From NCBI GenBank assembly GCA_910587305.1, contig CAJUKV010000023.1, forward strand, positions 1 through 59,177: a stretch of 59,177 nucleotides of DNA, written 5' to 3'. Shown here one piece after another: positions 43,680 to 53,378 of the stretch (position 1 is the first letter of the stretch; the number at the start of each line of letters is the position of its first letter). The position numbers and the translations under genes are program-made. The DNA comes from an uncultured Lachnospiraceae bacterium (GTDB lineage: Bacteria > Bacillota > Clostridia > Lachnospirales > Lachnospiraceae). The notes beneath the pieces are model-generated. The model ran no database searches and had not been told where the DNA came from. It saw only the letters and a program-made list of their open reading frames with translations.

Positions 43680-44687
43680 ATGAAATGGATGAAGTTTCGA
43701 ATTAAAACAATAACGGATGCGGAGGATATTATTATCAGCACGCTGTATGATATAGGACTTGAGGGAGCGCAGATTGAGGACAAGGTTCCGCTCACCGCCC
43801 TTGAGAAAGAGCAGATGTTTGTGGACATTTTGCCGGACGGCCCTGAGGATGATGGAATAGCATATTTAAGTTTCTTTGTGGAGGAAAAAGACGAGCTTAT
43901 GGAGGACGGACGGCCATGGCTTATTTTGAATGGAGAGGAAACCACGGCGGAAGCTATTTTGGATAATGTGAAAAGGGAACTGGAAGATTTAAGGGATTTT
44001 ATGGATATAGGTGAGGGCGCGGTCAGTGTTGAGGAGACGGAGGATATTGACTGGATTAACAATTGGAAGCAATATTTCCACAAGTTTACGATAGGGGATG
44101 TGCTGGTAATTCCATCCTGGGAGGATGTGGAGCCTGAGGATGCGGAGAAAATGATTTTGCATATTGATCCGGGGACGGCTTTTGGAACCGGTATGCATGA
44201 TACCACCCAGCTTTGCATCAAGGCGCTGCGCCAATATATTACGCCCAAGACGACTCTTTTGGATGTTGGAACCGGAAGCGGAATTTTGGCAATTCTTTCT
44301 CTTATGTTTGGGGCAAAAAAGGCGGTGGGAACGGACCTTGACCCCTGCGCAGTGGATGCGGTGAGGGAAAATATGGAAGCAAATGGGATAGCAGCGGATG
44401 ATTTTACCATGATGATAGGGAATATTATCACGGAAAAGGACATACAGGATAAGGTTGGATACGGGCGCTATGATATTGTGGTTGCCAATATTCTGGCGGA
44501 AGTGCTTGTGGATCTGACACCGGTGATTGTTCATCAGCTCAAAAAGGGCGGTATTTACATTACATCGGGTATTATTGACGATAAGGAAGAAACCGTGGTC
44601 AGTGCGGTGAAGGCGGCAGGGCTAGAGATTCTCGAGATAAATTATCAGGGCGAATGGGTCAGCGTGACAGCGCGGAAAAACAGTTAG
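43680..44687 (+). CDS. prmA: Ribosomal protein L11 methyltransferase
   Basis: SAM-dependent methyltransferase that trimethylates residues of ribosomal protein L11. It has 335 aa: an N-terminal substrate-recognition domain (WMKFRIKTITDAEDI) and a Rossmann domain with LDVGTGSGILAILS (motif I), GTDLDPCAVDAV and the VVANILAEVLVDL motif specific to PrmA. The ATG follows GGGAAAGGG. rsmE begins 53 bp downstream; prmA-rsmE adjacency is common in Firmicutes. Confidence 0.96.
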   Translation: MKWMKFRIKTITDAEDIIISTLYDIGLEGAQIEDKVPLTALEKEQMFVDILPDGPEDDGIAYLSFFVEEKDELMEDGRPWLILNGEETTAEAILDNVKRELEDLRDFMDIGEGAVSVEETEDIDWINNWKQYFHKFTIGDVLVIPSWEDVEPEDAEKMILHIDPGTAFGTGMHDTTQLCIKALRQYITPKTTLLDVGTGSGILAILSLMFGAKKAVGTDLDPCAVDAVRENMEANGIAADDFTMMIGNIITEKDIQDKVGYGRYDIVVANILAEVLVDLTPVIVHQLKKGGIYITSGIIDDKEETVVSAVKAAGLEILEINYQGEWVSVTARKNS

Positions 44688-44740
44688 ACATTTGGCAGCA
44701 GGCCGGTCTGCCAAAGCAGCTGTGAGGGATGGAGCAAAGG

Positions 44741-45481
44741 ATGTATCAGTTTTTTGTGGAACCTGAGCAGATTCAGGGGAATAAGATAATTATAACAGGA
44801 AAAGATGTCAATCATATTAAAAATGTACTCCGCATGAAGGTGGAGGAAGAGATTTCCATTAGCAATGGAATGGACGGGAAGGAATATCGGTGCGGCATTA
44901 AGGAGTTTAACGGGGAAGAGATTGTCTGCGAGGTGCGCTTTATCAAAGAAGACGGGGTGGAGCTTCCCTCCAAAATATATCTTTTTCAGGGGCTGCCCAA
45001 AGCGGATAAAATGGAGTGGATTATCCAAAAAGCAGTGGAATTGGGCGTGTATGAGGTAATACCCGTGGCGGTAAATCGATCTGTCGTAAAACTGGATGAA
45101 CGCAAGGCCCAAAGCAAAATTTTAAGATGGAAGAAGGTCGCCGAGGCGGCGGCCAAGCAAAGCAAAAGAGGGATAATTCCCGGAGTGCGGAATGTGATGA
45201 GTTTTCGGGAAGCCATAGATTATAGCCGGTGTGCCGATATCAAAATAATTCCTTATGAGCTTGCAGAGGGGATGGAAAAGACCAGAGAAGTGTTTGACAG
45301 CCTCCGGCCGGGGAAGAATGTGGCGGTTTTTATTGGACCTGAGGGAGGATTTTCTACAGAGGAAATTGAGGATGCTATAAAGGCGGGTATTGTACCTGTT
45401 ACATTGGGAAGGCGGATTTTGAGAACAGAAACTGCAGGCATGACAGTTCTTTCTATTATAATGTACCATTTGGAGCAATAA
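44741..45481 (+). CDS. rsmE: 16S rRNA m3U1498 methyltransferase
   Basis: Methylates N3 of U1498 in 16S rRNA. The 246-aa SPOUT protein has an N-terminal PUA-like region (ITGKDVNHIKNVLRMK) and a C-terminal SPOUT knot with LPKADKMEWIIQKAVELGV, FIGPEGGFSTEEI and LGRRILRTETAG, the last being the SAM-binding signature. I prefer the ATG at 44741 (MYQFFVEPEQI, GGAG 7 nt upstream); ATG 44729 is possible. Confidence 0.95.
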   Translation: MYQFFVEPEQIQGNKIIITGKDVNHIKNVLRMKVEEEISISNGMDGKEYRCGIKEFNGEEIVCEVRFIKEDGVELPSKIYLFQGLPKADKMEWIIQKAVELGVYEVIPVAVNRSVVKLDERKAQSKILRWKKVAEAAAKQSKRGIIPGVRNVMSFREAIDYSRCADIKIIPYELAEGMEKTREVFDSLRPGKNVAVFIGPEGGFSTEEIEDAIKAGIVPVTLGRRILRTETAGMTVLSIIMYHLEQ

Positions 45482-45584
45482 TCATATAGTAATAGTAGGA
45501 TAAAAGAACGTTCTGCTCTAAAGGCTATAGATTGAAAAAGCAAGTATTTTAATTTATAACTGCCAGCAGGAATGGAGGATTAAT

Positions 45585-46739
45585 ATGGAGGTATATTTAG
45601 ATAATTCGGCAACCACCAGAAGCTTTGACGAGGTAGCAGCCCTAATGACCCGGATTATGTGTGAAGACTATGGGAATCCCTCTAGTCTCCATAGGAAAGG
45701 CGTTGAGGCGGAAAAATATATACGTTATGCAAAGGATGTGATTGCCGAAAATTTAAAAGTCAATCAAAAAGAAATTTTTTTCACTTCCGGAGGAACGGAA
45801 TCAGATAACCTTGCATTGATGGGATGTGCCTATGCCAATTGCCGAAGCGGCCGGCATCTGATTACGACGCAGATTGAACACCCTGCAGTTCTTCAAACCA
45901 TGAAGCATTTGGAGGAAGAAGGGTTTCGAGTGACTTATCTGCCGGTAGATGAAAGAGGATGTATTCGTTTGGAGGATTTGCAGCGCGCCATTACAGGGGA
46001 AACGATTCTGGTGTCTATCATGCATACAAACAATGAAGTAGGCTCCGTGCAGCCTATTGCCCAGGCGGGGGCGTTTATTAAAGGAACAAATCCCAGGATA
46101 TTGTTCCATGTGGATGCCGTACAGGGGTATGGGAAATGCAAAATATACCCCAAAAGAATGAAAATAGACCTATTGTCTGTCAGCGGGCACAAAATACATG
46201 GACCTAAAGGGGTTGGATTTTTATATGTGGATGAAAGGGTGAAAATAAAGCCCATTGTTTTTGGAGGCGGACAGCAAAATGGTATTCGTTCCGGCACATT
46301 AAATGTTCCGGCTATTGCCGGGCTGGCAAAAGCAGTTGAAATTATTTATAGCGATCTGGACCGGGAGGTAGAAAATCTGTACCGGTTAAAGAGAGCATTT
46401 GTATCCGGAGTACGGAAGATTGACAATGTGATTGTAAACGGACATCCGGATGAAACCGGCGCGCCGCATATTGTGAGCGTTTCCTTTGAGGGGGTGCGCA
46501 GCGAGGTAATTCTTCATGCGCTGGAAGATAAAGGCGTTTATGTCTCGGCAGGAAGCGCTTGTTCGGCACGTAAGCCACAGCCTTCCGCAACATTGCGCGC
46601 TATGGGAATCCATACGCAGCTGCTTGGCTCCACCATACGCTTCAGCTTTTCGGTTTTCACAACAATGGAAGAAATAAACTATACTTTACAGATGTTGTAT
46701 GATATAATTCCCATGCTTAGGAAATATACCAGGCAATAA
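45585..46739 (+). CDS. Cysteine desulfurase, NifS/IscS-like
   Basis: PLP enzyme of 384 aa that extracts sulfur from cysteine as a persulfide. The PLP lysine is Lys203 (SGHKIHGPKG) and the catalytic cysteine is Cys326 (GSACSARK). EVYLDNSATTRS opens the protein and RSGTLNVPAIAGL is present. thiI follows 99 bp downstream. In B. subtilis the pair NifZ-ThiI makes 4-thiouridine in tRNA, so this enzyme is probably the ThiI-dedicated desulfurase rather than the Fe-S cluster one. Confidence 0.94.
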   Translation: MEVYLDNSATTRSFDEVAALMTRIMCEDYGNPSSLHRKGVEAEKYIRYAKDVIAENLKVNQKEIFFTSGGTESDNLALMGCAYANCRSGRHLITTQIEHPAVLQTMKHLEEEGFRVTYLPVDERGCIRLEDLQRAITGETILVSIMHTNNEVGSVQPIAQAGAFIKGTNPRILFHVDAVQGYGKCKIYPKRMKIDLLSVSGHKIHGPKGVGFLYVDERVKIKPIVFGGGQQNGIRSGTLNVPAIAGLAKAVEIIYSDLDREVENLYRLKRAFVSGVRKIDNVIVNGHPDETGAPHIVSVSFEGVRSEVILHALEDKGVYVSAGSACSARKPQPSATLRAMGIHTQLLGSTIRFSFSVFTTMEEINYTLQMLYDIIPMLRKYTRQ

Positions 46740-46768
46740 GAAATTTATTTTATTGTTAAAATTACTTT

Positions 46769-46806
46769 TTGCCCCGCAGCCGGCGTCCGGCCGGTTTGCT
46801 GCGGGG
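46769..46806. repeat. GC-rich palindrome before thiI
   Basis: CCCCGCAGC (46772-46780) pairs with GCTGCGGGG (46798-46806) around a CCGGCGTCCGGCCGG core. No T-run follows on either strand. The CCGCAGC/GCTGCGG arms recall the trpC-trpF palindrome. Confidence 0.5.
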
Positions 46807-46838
46807 GTATTCGACGGCTTATAGAGAAAAGGGGAAAT

Positions 46839-48020
<1,182 letters not shown>

Positions 48021-48023
<3 letters not shown>

Positions 48024-48043
48024 GCTGGCATATAGCCAGCTCA
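48021..48043. terminator. Weak bidirectional hairpin between convergent thiI and the HPr-like gene
   Basis: Perfect 9-bp stem TGAGCTGGC / GCCAGCTCA with an ATATA loop, including the thiI stop codon. It has no strong T-run, so termination may be inefficient. Confidence 0.5.
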
Positions 48044-48081
48044 CAATTCTTAATGTATGTTCTCCTTATTATCAGGGCTCA

Positions 48082-48312
48082 TTAAATCATATAAGGCTTT
48101 AAAGCTTCAAGAACTTCATCAATATTATCTTCCGCATGGATATTCAAATCGATGGGTTTGGATAAGTCCAGGCTAAAGATACCCATAATGGATTTAGCAT
48201 CAATCACGTATCTGCCGGAAACCAAATCAAAATCATAATCAAATTTTGAAATATCATTTACAAAAGATTTAACCTTATCAATAGAATTTAACGAAATTTG
48301 TACTGTTTTCAT
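48082..48312 (-). CDS. HPr-like protein lacking the phosphorylatable histidine
   Basis: A 76-aa protein with HPr-like fold features: a central SGRYVIDAKSIMGIFSLDL segment corresponds to the Ser46 region of HPr (here Ser41), and the C-terminal helix is EDNIDEVLEALKPYMI. The N-terminal active-site loop with His15 (GLHARPA) is absent; the region reads NSIDKVKSFVND. It cannot act as a PTS phosphocarrier. It may be a Crh-like regulator, but this is inference. AAAGGAGG precedes the ATG. It is divergent from mtaB. Confidence 0.85.
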   Translation of the reverse strand: MKTVQISLNSIDKVKSFVNDISKFDYDFDLVSGRYVIDAKSIMGIFSLDLSKPIDLNIHAEDNIDEVLEALKPYMI

Positions 48313-48409
48313 CTTAATTACCTCCTTTTCTTTCTATGACCCTGTGCTATTATAGTAAGGGCTTGGGATGAAAAAGTCAATGATAAAACAATACAAAAAA
48401 CAAGGTGGC

Positions 48410-48559
48410 AAGTTTGGAAGTAAATTTCCAAACTACTTATTGGTGGCAGTACCGCGAGCACGGCTTGCGGTATGCAAGGGGTATAAGTTTGGAAGTAAAC
48501 TTCCAAACTCTTTATCGGTGGCAGTATCGCAAGCGCAGCTTGCGATATGCGGGGGTATA
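48410..48559 (+). repeat. 75-bp tandem duplication carrying the TATGC-GGGGG leader element (copies 5a and 5b), mtaB
   Basis: Unit 1 is 48410-48484 and unit 2 is 48485-48559. Each has hairpin A (AGTTTGGAAG / CTTCCAAACT in unit 2) and hairpin B ending in TATGC. In hairpin B unit 1 pairs ACCGCGAGC with GCTTGCGGT and unit 2 pairs ATCGCAAGC with GCTTGCGAT, so one C-G pair is replaced by T-A. Unit 2 ends in GGGGG, 7 nt before ATG 48563. Unit 1 ends in GGGG, 7 nt before a TTG at 48489. Confidence 0.85.
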
Positions 48560-48562
48560 AGG

Positions 48563-49918
48563 ATGAAAAGTGTAGCATTTCACAATCTTGGATGCAAAGT
48601 AAACGGATATGAAATGGATTATATGCAACAGATTTTACAGGAAAAGGGCTATAGGATTGTCTCGTTTGATGAAAAGGCCGATATTTATATTATAAATACA
48701 TGCACGGTAACCAATATTGCGGACAGAAAAAGCAGGCAGATGCTTCACAGGGCAAAAAAGATGAATCCCGAGTCGGTGGTGGTGGCCGTAGGATGCTATG
48801 TCCAGGCAGGAGGGGAAGAAACTTTAAAGGATAAGAGCATTGATCTTGCCATCGGGAACAACAAAAAGAAGGATTTGCTCCCTATTCTTGAGGAATTTTT
48901 GGCAAAGAAAGAAAGAGAAGGGGCGAAGGAGGATAAGACTCTGCAGGGTCGGACGATGATAGATATTGGCCATACGGATGAATATGAATCTATGGATCTG
49001 TACCATACGGCGGAGCATACCAGGGCATTCATTAAGGTACAGGACGGATGCAACCAGTTTTGTTCTTATTGTATTATTCCTTATGTGCGGGGAAGGATAC
49101 GCAGCCGTGAGCCGAAGGACATTTTAGATGAAGTAAGAAGACTTTCCACAAATGGATATAAGGAAGTGGTTCTTACGGGTATACATTTGAGCTCTTATGG
49201 CATGACGCAGGGAAAAGATTTCTCCATGAGTAGATTGCTGTGGCTGATAGAGAAATTGCAGCAGGAGACCGGTATAGAGAGGATTCGCTTAGGCTCCCTT
49301 GAGCCGAGGATCATTACGGAGGAATTTGTAAAGGGTCTTTTTGGATGTACGAAGCTCTGTCCGCATTTTCACCTTTCCCTGCAAAGCGGCTGTGATAAGG
49401 TGCTTGAGAGAATGAATAGAAAGTATTCTACAAAGGAATACTATGACAAGGTGTGTATTTTAAGAAAATATTTTGACGAACCGGCCATTACCACTGATGT
49501 TATTGTGGGATTTCCGGGGGAAACACGGGAGGATTTTGAAAAGACAAAAGAGTTTTTGCAAATGATCGGATTTTATGAGATGCACATTTTCAAATACTCT
49601 AAGAGGAAAGGGACGCCGGCAGCCGTTATGGACGGGCAGGTTTCGGAGGAGGAGAAGGCCCGGCGCAGCAATGCGCTTTTAGAGATGGAACGGGAAATGT
49701 CAAAGGAGTACAGAAAAAGCTATCTACATAAACAGACGGAAGTGTTGTTTGAGGAAGAAAAGACAATAGGCGGAAGAAATTATCAGATTGGCCATACGAA
49801 AGAGTACATTCGCGCAGCCTGTGAAACAAAGGATGATCTTTCGGGTCAGATACAAAAAGGTACGCTTACAGGCTTTCTTATGTCAGATATTTTGCTGTTT
49901 CAGCCGCAAATACATTGA
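48563..49918 (+). CDS. mtaB: tRNA t6A37 methylthiotransferase
   Basis: Radical-SAM enzyme that converts t6A37 to ms2t6A37 in tRNAs decoding ANN codons. It has 451 aa. The N-terminal UPF0004 domain has the MtaB-type FHNLGCKVNGYE. The radical-SAM cluster cysteines are Cys163, Cys167 and Cys170 (CNQFCSYC). DVIVGFPGETREDF and a C-terminal TRAM domain follow. ATG 48563 is supported by GGGGG 7 nt upstream. The frame to 48368 runs through the tandem hairpins and is unlikely to be translated. Confidence 0.95.
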   Translation: MKSVAFHNLGCKVNGYEMDYMQQILQEKGYRIVSFDEKADIYIINTCTVTNIADRKSRQMLHRAKKMNPESVVVAVGCYVQAGGEETLKDKSIDLAIGNNKKKDLLPILEEFLAKKEREGAKEDKTLQGRTMIDIGHTDEYESMDLYHTAEHTRAFIKVQDGCNQFCSYCIIPYVRGRIRSREPKDILDEVRRLSTNGYKEVVLTGIHLSSYGMTQGKDFSMSRLLWLIEKLQQETGIERIRLGSLEPRIITEEFVKGLFGCTKLCPHFHLSLQSGCDKVLERMNRKYSTKEYYDKVCILRKYFDEPAITTDVIVGFPGETREDFEKTKEFLQMIGFYEMHIFKYSKRKGTPAAVMDGQVSEEEKARRSNALLEMEREMSKEYRKSYLHKQTEVLFEEEKTIGGRNYQIGHTKEYIRAACETKDDLSGQIQKGTLTGFLMSDILLFQPQIH

Positions 49919-49980
49919 ATTTTATAATAAAAAGGAGTAAGATAAGAGCGAGTAAATGTTAATGTTAAGGGGTGTTATTT

Positions 49981-50241
49981 ATGCAGGATTTAGGAAATAC
50001 ACAATTTTTCAAAGTAGAGACAGATAATACAAGCGTAAAACAAATACTTGCAGATGTATATGCAGCGCTGACCGAGAAGGGGTATAATCCTGTTAATCAG
50101 ATTGTAGGGTATATTATGTCAGGGGATCCCACATACATTACCAGCTATAAAAATGCCAGAAGCATGATTATGAAGGTAGAGAGGGACGAACTGGTGGAAG
50201 AAATGCTGACGGAATATATTAAGAGCAGTCACTGGAAATAA
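49981..50241 (+). CDS. ireB: IreB-family regulatory protein
   Basis: An 86-aa protein of the IreB (YrzL, formerly DUF965) family. In Enterococcus, IreB is phosphorylated by the kinase IreK on N-terminal threonines and influences cell-envelope stress tolerance. Family features are the N-terminal NTQFFKVE and the GYNPVNQIVGYIMSGDPTYITSYKNAR core. ATG 49981 has AAGGGG about 8 nt upstream. ireB-ruvX-DUF1292 is the conserved yrzL-yrrK-yrzB order of B. subtilis. Confidence 0.95.
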   Translation: MQDLGNTQFFKVETDNTSVKQILADVYAALTEKGYNPVNQIVGYIMSGDPTYITSYKNARSMIMKVERDELVEEMLTEYIKSSHWK

Positions 50242-50275
50242 AAAATACGGCCAAAATACGGAAAGTAGTAAAAAA

Positions 50276-50695
50276 ATGCGGATTATGGGTTTGGATTATG
50301 GGGCGAAAACGGTAGGCGTGGCAATCAGCGATCAGCTGCTTATTATAGCCCAGGGAATAGAAATTATCAGAAGAAAAGAAGAAAATAAATTACGTCAGAC
50401 TCTTGCAAGAATAGAGGAATTGATAGAGGAATATCAGGTAGAGGAAATTGTTTTAGGACTGCCCAAAAATATGAACGATACGTTAGGGCCAAGGGTGGAA
50501 GCAACCCTTGTATTCAAGGAAAAACTGGAGCGGCGTACAGGATTGCCGGTACATACATGGGATGAAAGGCTTACTACCGTTGCCGCCGATAAAGCAATGA
50601 TAGAGGCCGGAATACGAAGGGAAAACCGTAAAGAATACGTGGATAAGATTGCAGCTGTGCTTATTTTACAAGGATTTTTAGATTGCAGGAGATAA
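50276..50695 (+). CDS. ruvX: Putative Holliday junction resolvase/pre-16S rRNA nuclease
   Basis: A 139-aa RNase H-fold protein of the YqgF/RuvX family. E. coli YqgF matures the 16S rRNA 5' end, and a resolvase role is also proposed. Acidic active-site residues lie in MRIMGLDYGAKTVGVA, LGLPKNMNDTLG and the C-terminal DERLTTVAA and YVDKIAAVLILQGFLD. The ribosome binding site is weak. The DUF1292 gene follows with a 3-bp gap. Confidence 0.93.
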   Translation: MRIMGLDYGAKTVGVAISDQLLIIAQGIEIIRRKEENKLRQTLARIEELIEEYQVEEIVLGLPKNMNDTLGPRVEATLVFKEKLERRTGLPVHTWDERLTTVAADKAMIEAGIRRENRKEYVDKIAAVLILQGFLDCRR

Positions 50696-50698
50696 TAA

Positions 50699-50953
50699 TT
50701 GGAAAAGATTAAATTTATACTTGACACAGGGGAAAGTGTGGAGTTTTATATTTTAGAACAGACAAAGCTGGGCGGAAAGCAGTATATTTTAGTGACAGAT
50801 ACCCGGGAAGGGGATGGAGAAGCTCTTATACTGAAAGAGATCTCAGAGCAGGAAACCGGGGAGAGTATCTATGAGATCGTAGAAGATGATACGGAGATGA
50901 ACGCGGTTGCGGAGGTATTTGAAAATCTCCTTGAGGATGTTGCGTTCGAATAA
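50699..50953 (+). CDS. DUF1292 protein (YrzB-like)
   Basis: An 84-aa acidic protein of the DUF1292/YrzB family, function unknown. Typical features are the short beta-rich KFILDTGESVEFYILEQTKLGGKQYILV and the C-terminal VFENLLEDVAFE. The TTG start has AGGAG 8 nt upstream, 3 bp after the ruvX stop. It is third in the conserved yrzL-yrrK-yrzB block. Confidence 0.88.
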   Translation: MEKIKFILDTGESVEFYILEQTKLGGKQYILVTDTREGDGEALILKEISEQETGESIYEIVEDDTEMNAVAEVFENLLEDVAFE

Positions 50954-50954
50954 G

Positions 50955-51039
50955 AGATGAAGATATTCTAAGACGGCAAAAAACGCCGCCTGAGAATATT
51001 TAAGTCATCTTACGAAGAATCGCAGGGATGCAATTCTTC
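50955..51039. repeat. Structured intergenic repeat, family B copy 2
   Basis: Outer stem AGATGA / TCATCT (50955-50960, 51005-51010), inner stem ATATTCT / AGAATAT (50963-50969, 50993-50999), apical CGGC / GCCG around an A-rich loop. Hairpin 2 is GAAGAAT / ATTCTTC (51014-51039). It has the same layout as 21503-21614 with different arm bases. Confidence 0.75.
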
Positions 51040-51313
51040 TGAAACAATTTATGTAGTGTTGTTACTATTCGCGGCCCAGGAATGCGCATGTGTTGCGCAT
51101 TCCGTAAGAAAACAGACTGTCCATTGTTAAAGTGGCGGTTGTTTATAGAAAATATGGCGTCTATGACAGGCAACCTGTTTATTTCGTAAACAATTAAGTT
51201 TGTGTAAAAACCTTTCGGAAAAGGGTAGAAGCAAGTTACGCAAAGGGCAGATTTTGTTTAAGCTATAACGGGAAGCTGCAAAGACGCTTTAAAGAAAGTT
51301 GAGGGAAAACGGA
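51040..51313. other. Intergenic region before rnj with a second dispersed repeat
   Basis: No gene is seen. 51061-51080 is GTTACTATTCGCGGCCCAGG (second copy of the 43627 repeat). A hairpin GGAATGCGC / GCGCATTCC (51079-51102) follows, closed by an ATGTGTT loop. The remaining 200 bp is unstructured by eye. The rnj promoter is not obvious. Confidence 0.55.
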
Positions 51314-52987
51314 TTGAAAAAAAATGAACAGAAAAGCAGCTTGGCGCTGAAGGTCATTCCGCTTGGTGGCCTTGAGCAGATTGGCATGAACATTACTGCC
51401 TTTGAGTACGAAGACAGTATTATTGTTGTGGACTGCGGTCTTTCCTTCCCGGAAGACGATATGCTGGGAATTGACCTGGTCATCCCTGATGTGACTTATT
51501 TAAAAAACAATATTGAGCGAGTAAAGGGATTTATCATTACACATGGGCATGAGGATCATATCGGTGCATTGCCCTATGTGCTGCGGGAGGTAAATGTTCC
51601 CATTTATGCAACTAAACTGACCATGGGAATTATTGAAAACAAGCTAAAAGAGCATAACCTTACAAACAATACGAAAAGAAAAGTGGTAAAATTTGGACAG
51701 TCTATTAATCTTGGACAGTTTCGGATTGAGTTTATTAAGACAAATCACAGTATTGTGGACGCAGCGGCGCTGGCTATTTATTCTCCGGCGGGTATTGTGG
51801 TGCATACAGGGGACTTTAAGGTGGATTACACGCCGGTATTTGGTGATGCTATTGATTTGCAGCGGTTTGCTGAAATTGGGAAAAAAGGCGTACTTGCACT
51901 TATGTGTGATTCTACCAACGCAGAGAGGACAGGCTTTACCTCCTCGGAGCGTACGGTAGGGAGAACCTTCGATATTCTTTTCCAGGAGCATAAAAATACC
52001 CGTATTATTATAGCTACCTTTGCCTCTAATGTGGACAGGGTGCAACAGATTATTAATACCGCTTATAAATTTGGCCGCAAGGTGGTAGTGGAAGGCCGCA
52101 GTATGGTGAGCGTTATTGAAACAGCTACCAATTTAGGATATTTAAGCATCCCTGAAAACACCTTAATTGATATCGAACAGCTTAAGAATTATCCGGATGA
52201 AAAAACGGTTATTATTACAACAGGGAGCCAGGGAGAAAGTATGGCGGCTTTAAGCCGCATGGCCGGGGATAACCATAGAAAGATTTCAATTGGCCCTACG
52301 GATACCGTAATTTTTTCCTCACATCCAATTCCGGGGAATGAAAAGGCTGTCACCAATGTGATCAATGAGCTTTTGCTTAAGGGGGCGGACGTGATTTTTC
52401 AGGATGTACATGTTTCAGGTCATGCCTGCCAGGAGGAGATCAAGCTGATTTATACTTTGGTGCGGCCCAAATATGCGGTTCCCGTTCATGGGGAGTATAA
52501 GCATTTAAAGGCACAGGCTAAAATCGCCAGGGAGCTTGGTTTTGCAAAGGAAAATATTTTTATATTACAGTCCGGCGATGTGCTGGAGCTTACCCAGGAA
52601 AAAGCGGAAGTTACAGGAAAAGTGCCGGTAGGAGATATTCTGGTAGACGGACTGGGAGTTGGCGATGTTGGGAACATCGTGTTAAGGGACAGGCAGCATC
52701 TGGCGGAGGACGGTATTATGATCGTGGTGCTTGGGCTGGATGGGGCAAGTGATGAATTGGTAAGCGGTCCTGATATTGTGTCCAGAGGGTTTGTATATGT
52801 AAGAGAATCCGACGAGCTGATGGAGGAAGCCAGAATTGTGGTAAATGAGGCGGTAGATAGCTGCCTGAGAAGGGGCATTACTGATTGGGGTAAATTAAAA
52901 AGTTCCATTAAGGATGCCCTGGGCGAGTATGTGTGGAAAAAAACAAAACGCCGTCCCATGATTCTGCCTATTATAATGGAGATATAA
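51314..52987 (+). CDS. rnj: Ribonuclease J
   Basis: Metallo-beta-lactamase/beta-CASP ribonuclease with 5'-exonuclease and endonuclease activity, central to mRNA decay in Firmicutes. It has 557 aa. Zinc ligands are His77, His79, Asp81 and His82 (HGHEDH), with later ligands in HTGDFKVD. The beta-CASP domain has SHPIPGNE and HVSGHA. The TTG at 51314 has GAGGG 8 nt upstream; the TTG at 51299 has none. Confidence 0.96.
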   Translation: MKKNEQKSSLALKVIPLGGLEQIGMNITAFEYEDSIIVVDCGLSFPEDDMLGIDLVIPDVTYLKNNIERVKGFIITHGHEDHIGALPYVLREVNVPIYATKLTMGIIENKLKEHNLTNNTKRKVVKFGQSINLGQFRIEFIKTNHSIVDAAALAIYSPAGIVVHTGDFKVDYTPVFGDAIDLQRFAEIGKKGVLALMCDSTNAERTGFTSSERTVGRTFDILFQEHKNTRIIIATFASNVDRVQQIINTAYKFGRKVVVEGRSMVSVIETATNLGYLSIPENTLIDIEQLKNYPDEKTVIITTGSQGESMAALSRMAGDNHRKISIGPTDTVIFSSHPIPGNEKAVTNVINELLLKGADVIFQDVHVSGHACQEEIKLIYTLVRPKYAVPVHGEYKHLKAQAKIARELGFAKENIFILQSGDVLELTQEKAEVTGKVPVGDILVDGLGVGDVGNIVLRDRQHLAEDGIMIVVLGLDGASDELVSGPDIVSRGFVYVRESDELMEEARIVVNEAVDSCLRRGITDWGKLKSSIKDALGEYVWKKTKRRPMILPIIMEI

Positions 52988-53000
52988 GGAGAAAATAATC

Positions 53001-53354
53001 ATGCTGGATAGTCAAATGGATGGGGCAGTAGAATGGTTTGTTAATTCCATTAAAAGTACGGAAACCTACGGAAGGTATCGTTCTCAGCTTGAAAAGATAA
53101 AGGAAGATCCCGAGCTTTATGAGAAAATCAATGAGTTCCGTCGGCGAAATTATGAGATGCAAAATACGACTGGAGTTGACGAGCTGTTTGAAAAAATGGA
53201 AGCCTTTGAAAGGGAATATGAAAAATTCAGGGAAAATCCTATGGTAAATGACTTCCTGCGCGCCGAGCTGGCATTTTGCCGATTGATGCAGGAGATTGAT
53301 ATAGCTATTGCGGACGAACTGGACTTTGAGGAGTTTATTTCCCAGGATCCTTAA
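53001..53354 (+). CDS. YlbF-family regulator
   Basis: A 117-aa helical protein of the YlbF/YmcA family (DUF964). In B. subtilis YlbF, YmcA and YaaT form the Y-complex, which modulates RNase Y and affects mRNA maturation, sporulation and competence. The typical helix FVNSIKSTETYGRYRSQLEKIK and the C-terminal FLRAELAFCRLMQEID are seen. It starts 13 bp after rnj, so an RNase-linked function is plausible. Ribosome binding site AAGGAG. Confidence 0.88.
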   Translation: MLDSQMDGAVEWFVNSIKSTETYGRYRSQLEKIKEDPELYEKINEFRRRNYEMQNTTGVDELFEKMEAFEREYEKFRENPMVNDFLRAELAFCRLMQEIDIAIADELDFEEFISQDP

Positions 53355-53378
53355 CGCTCAGAAAGGGATGATTATTTT

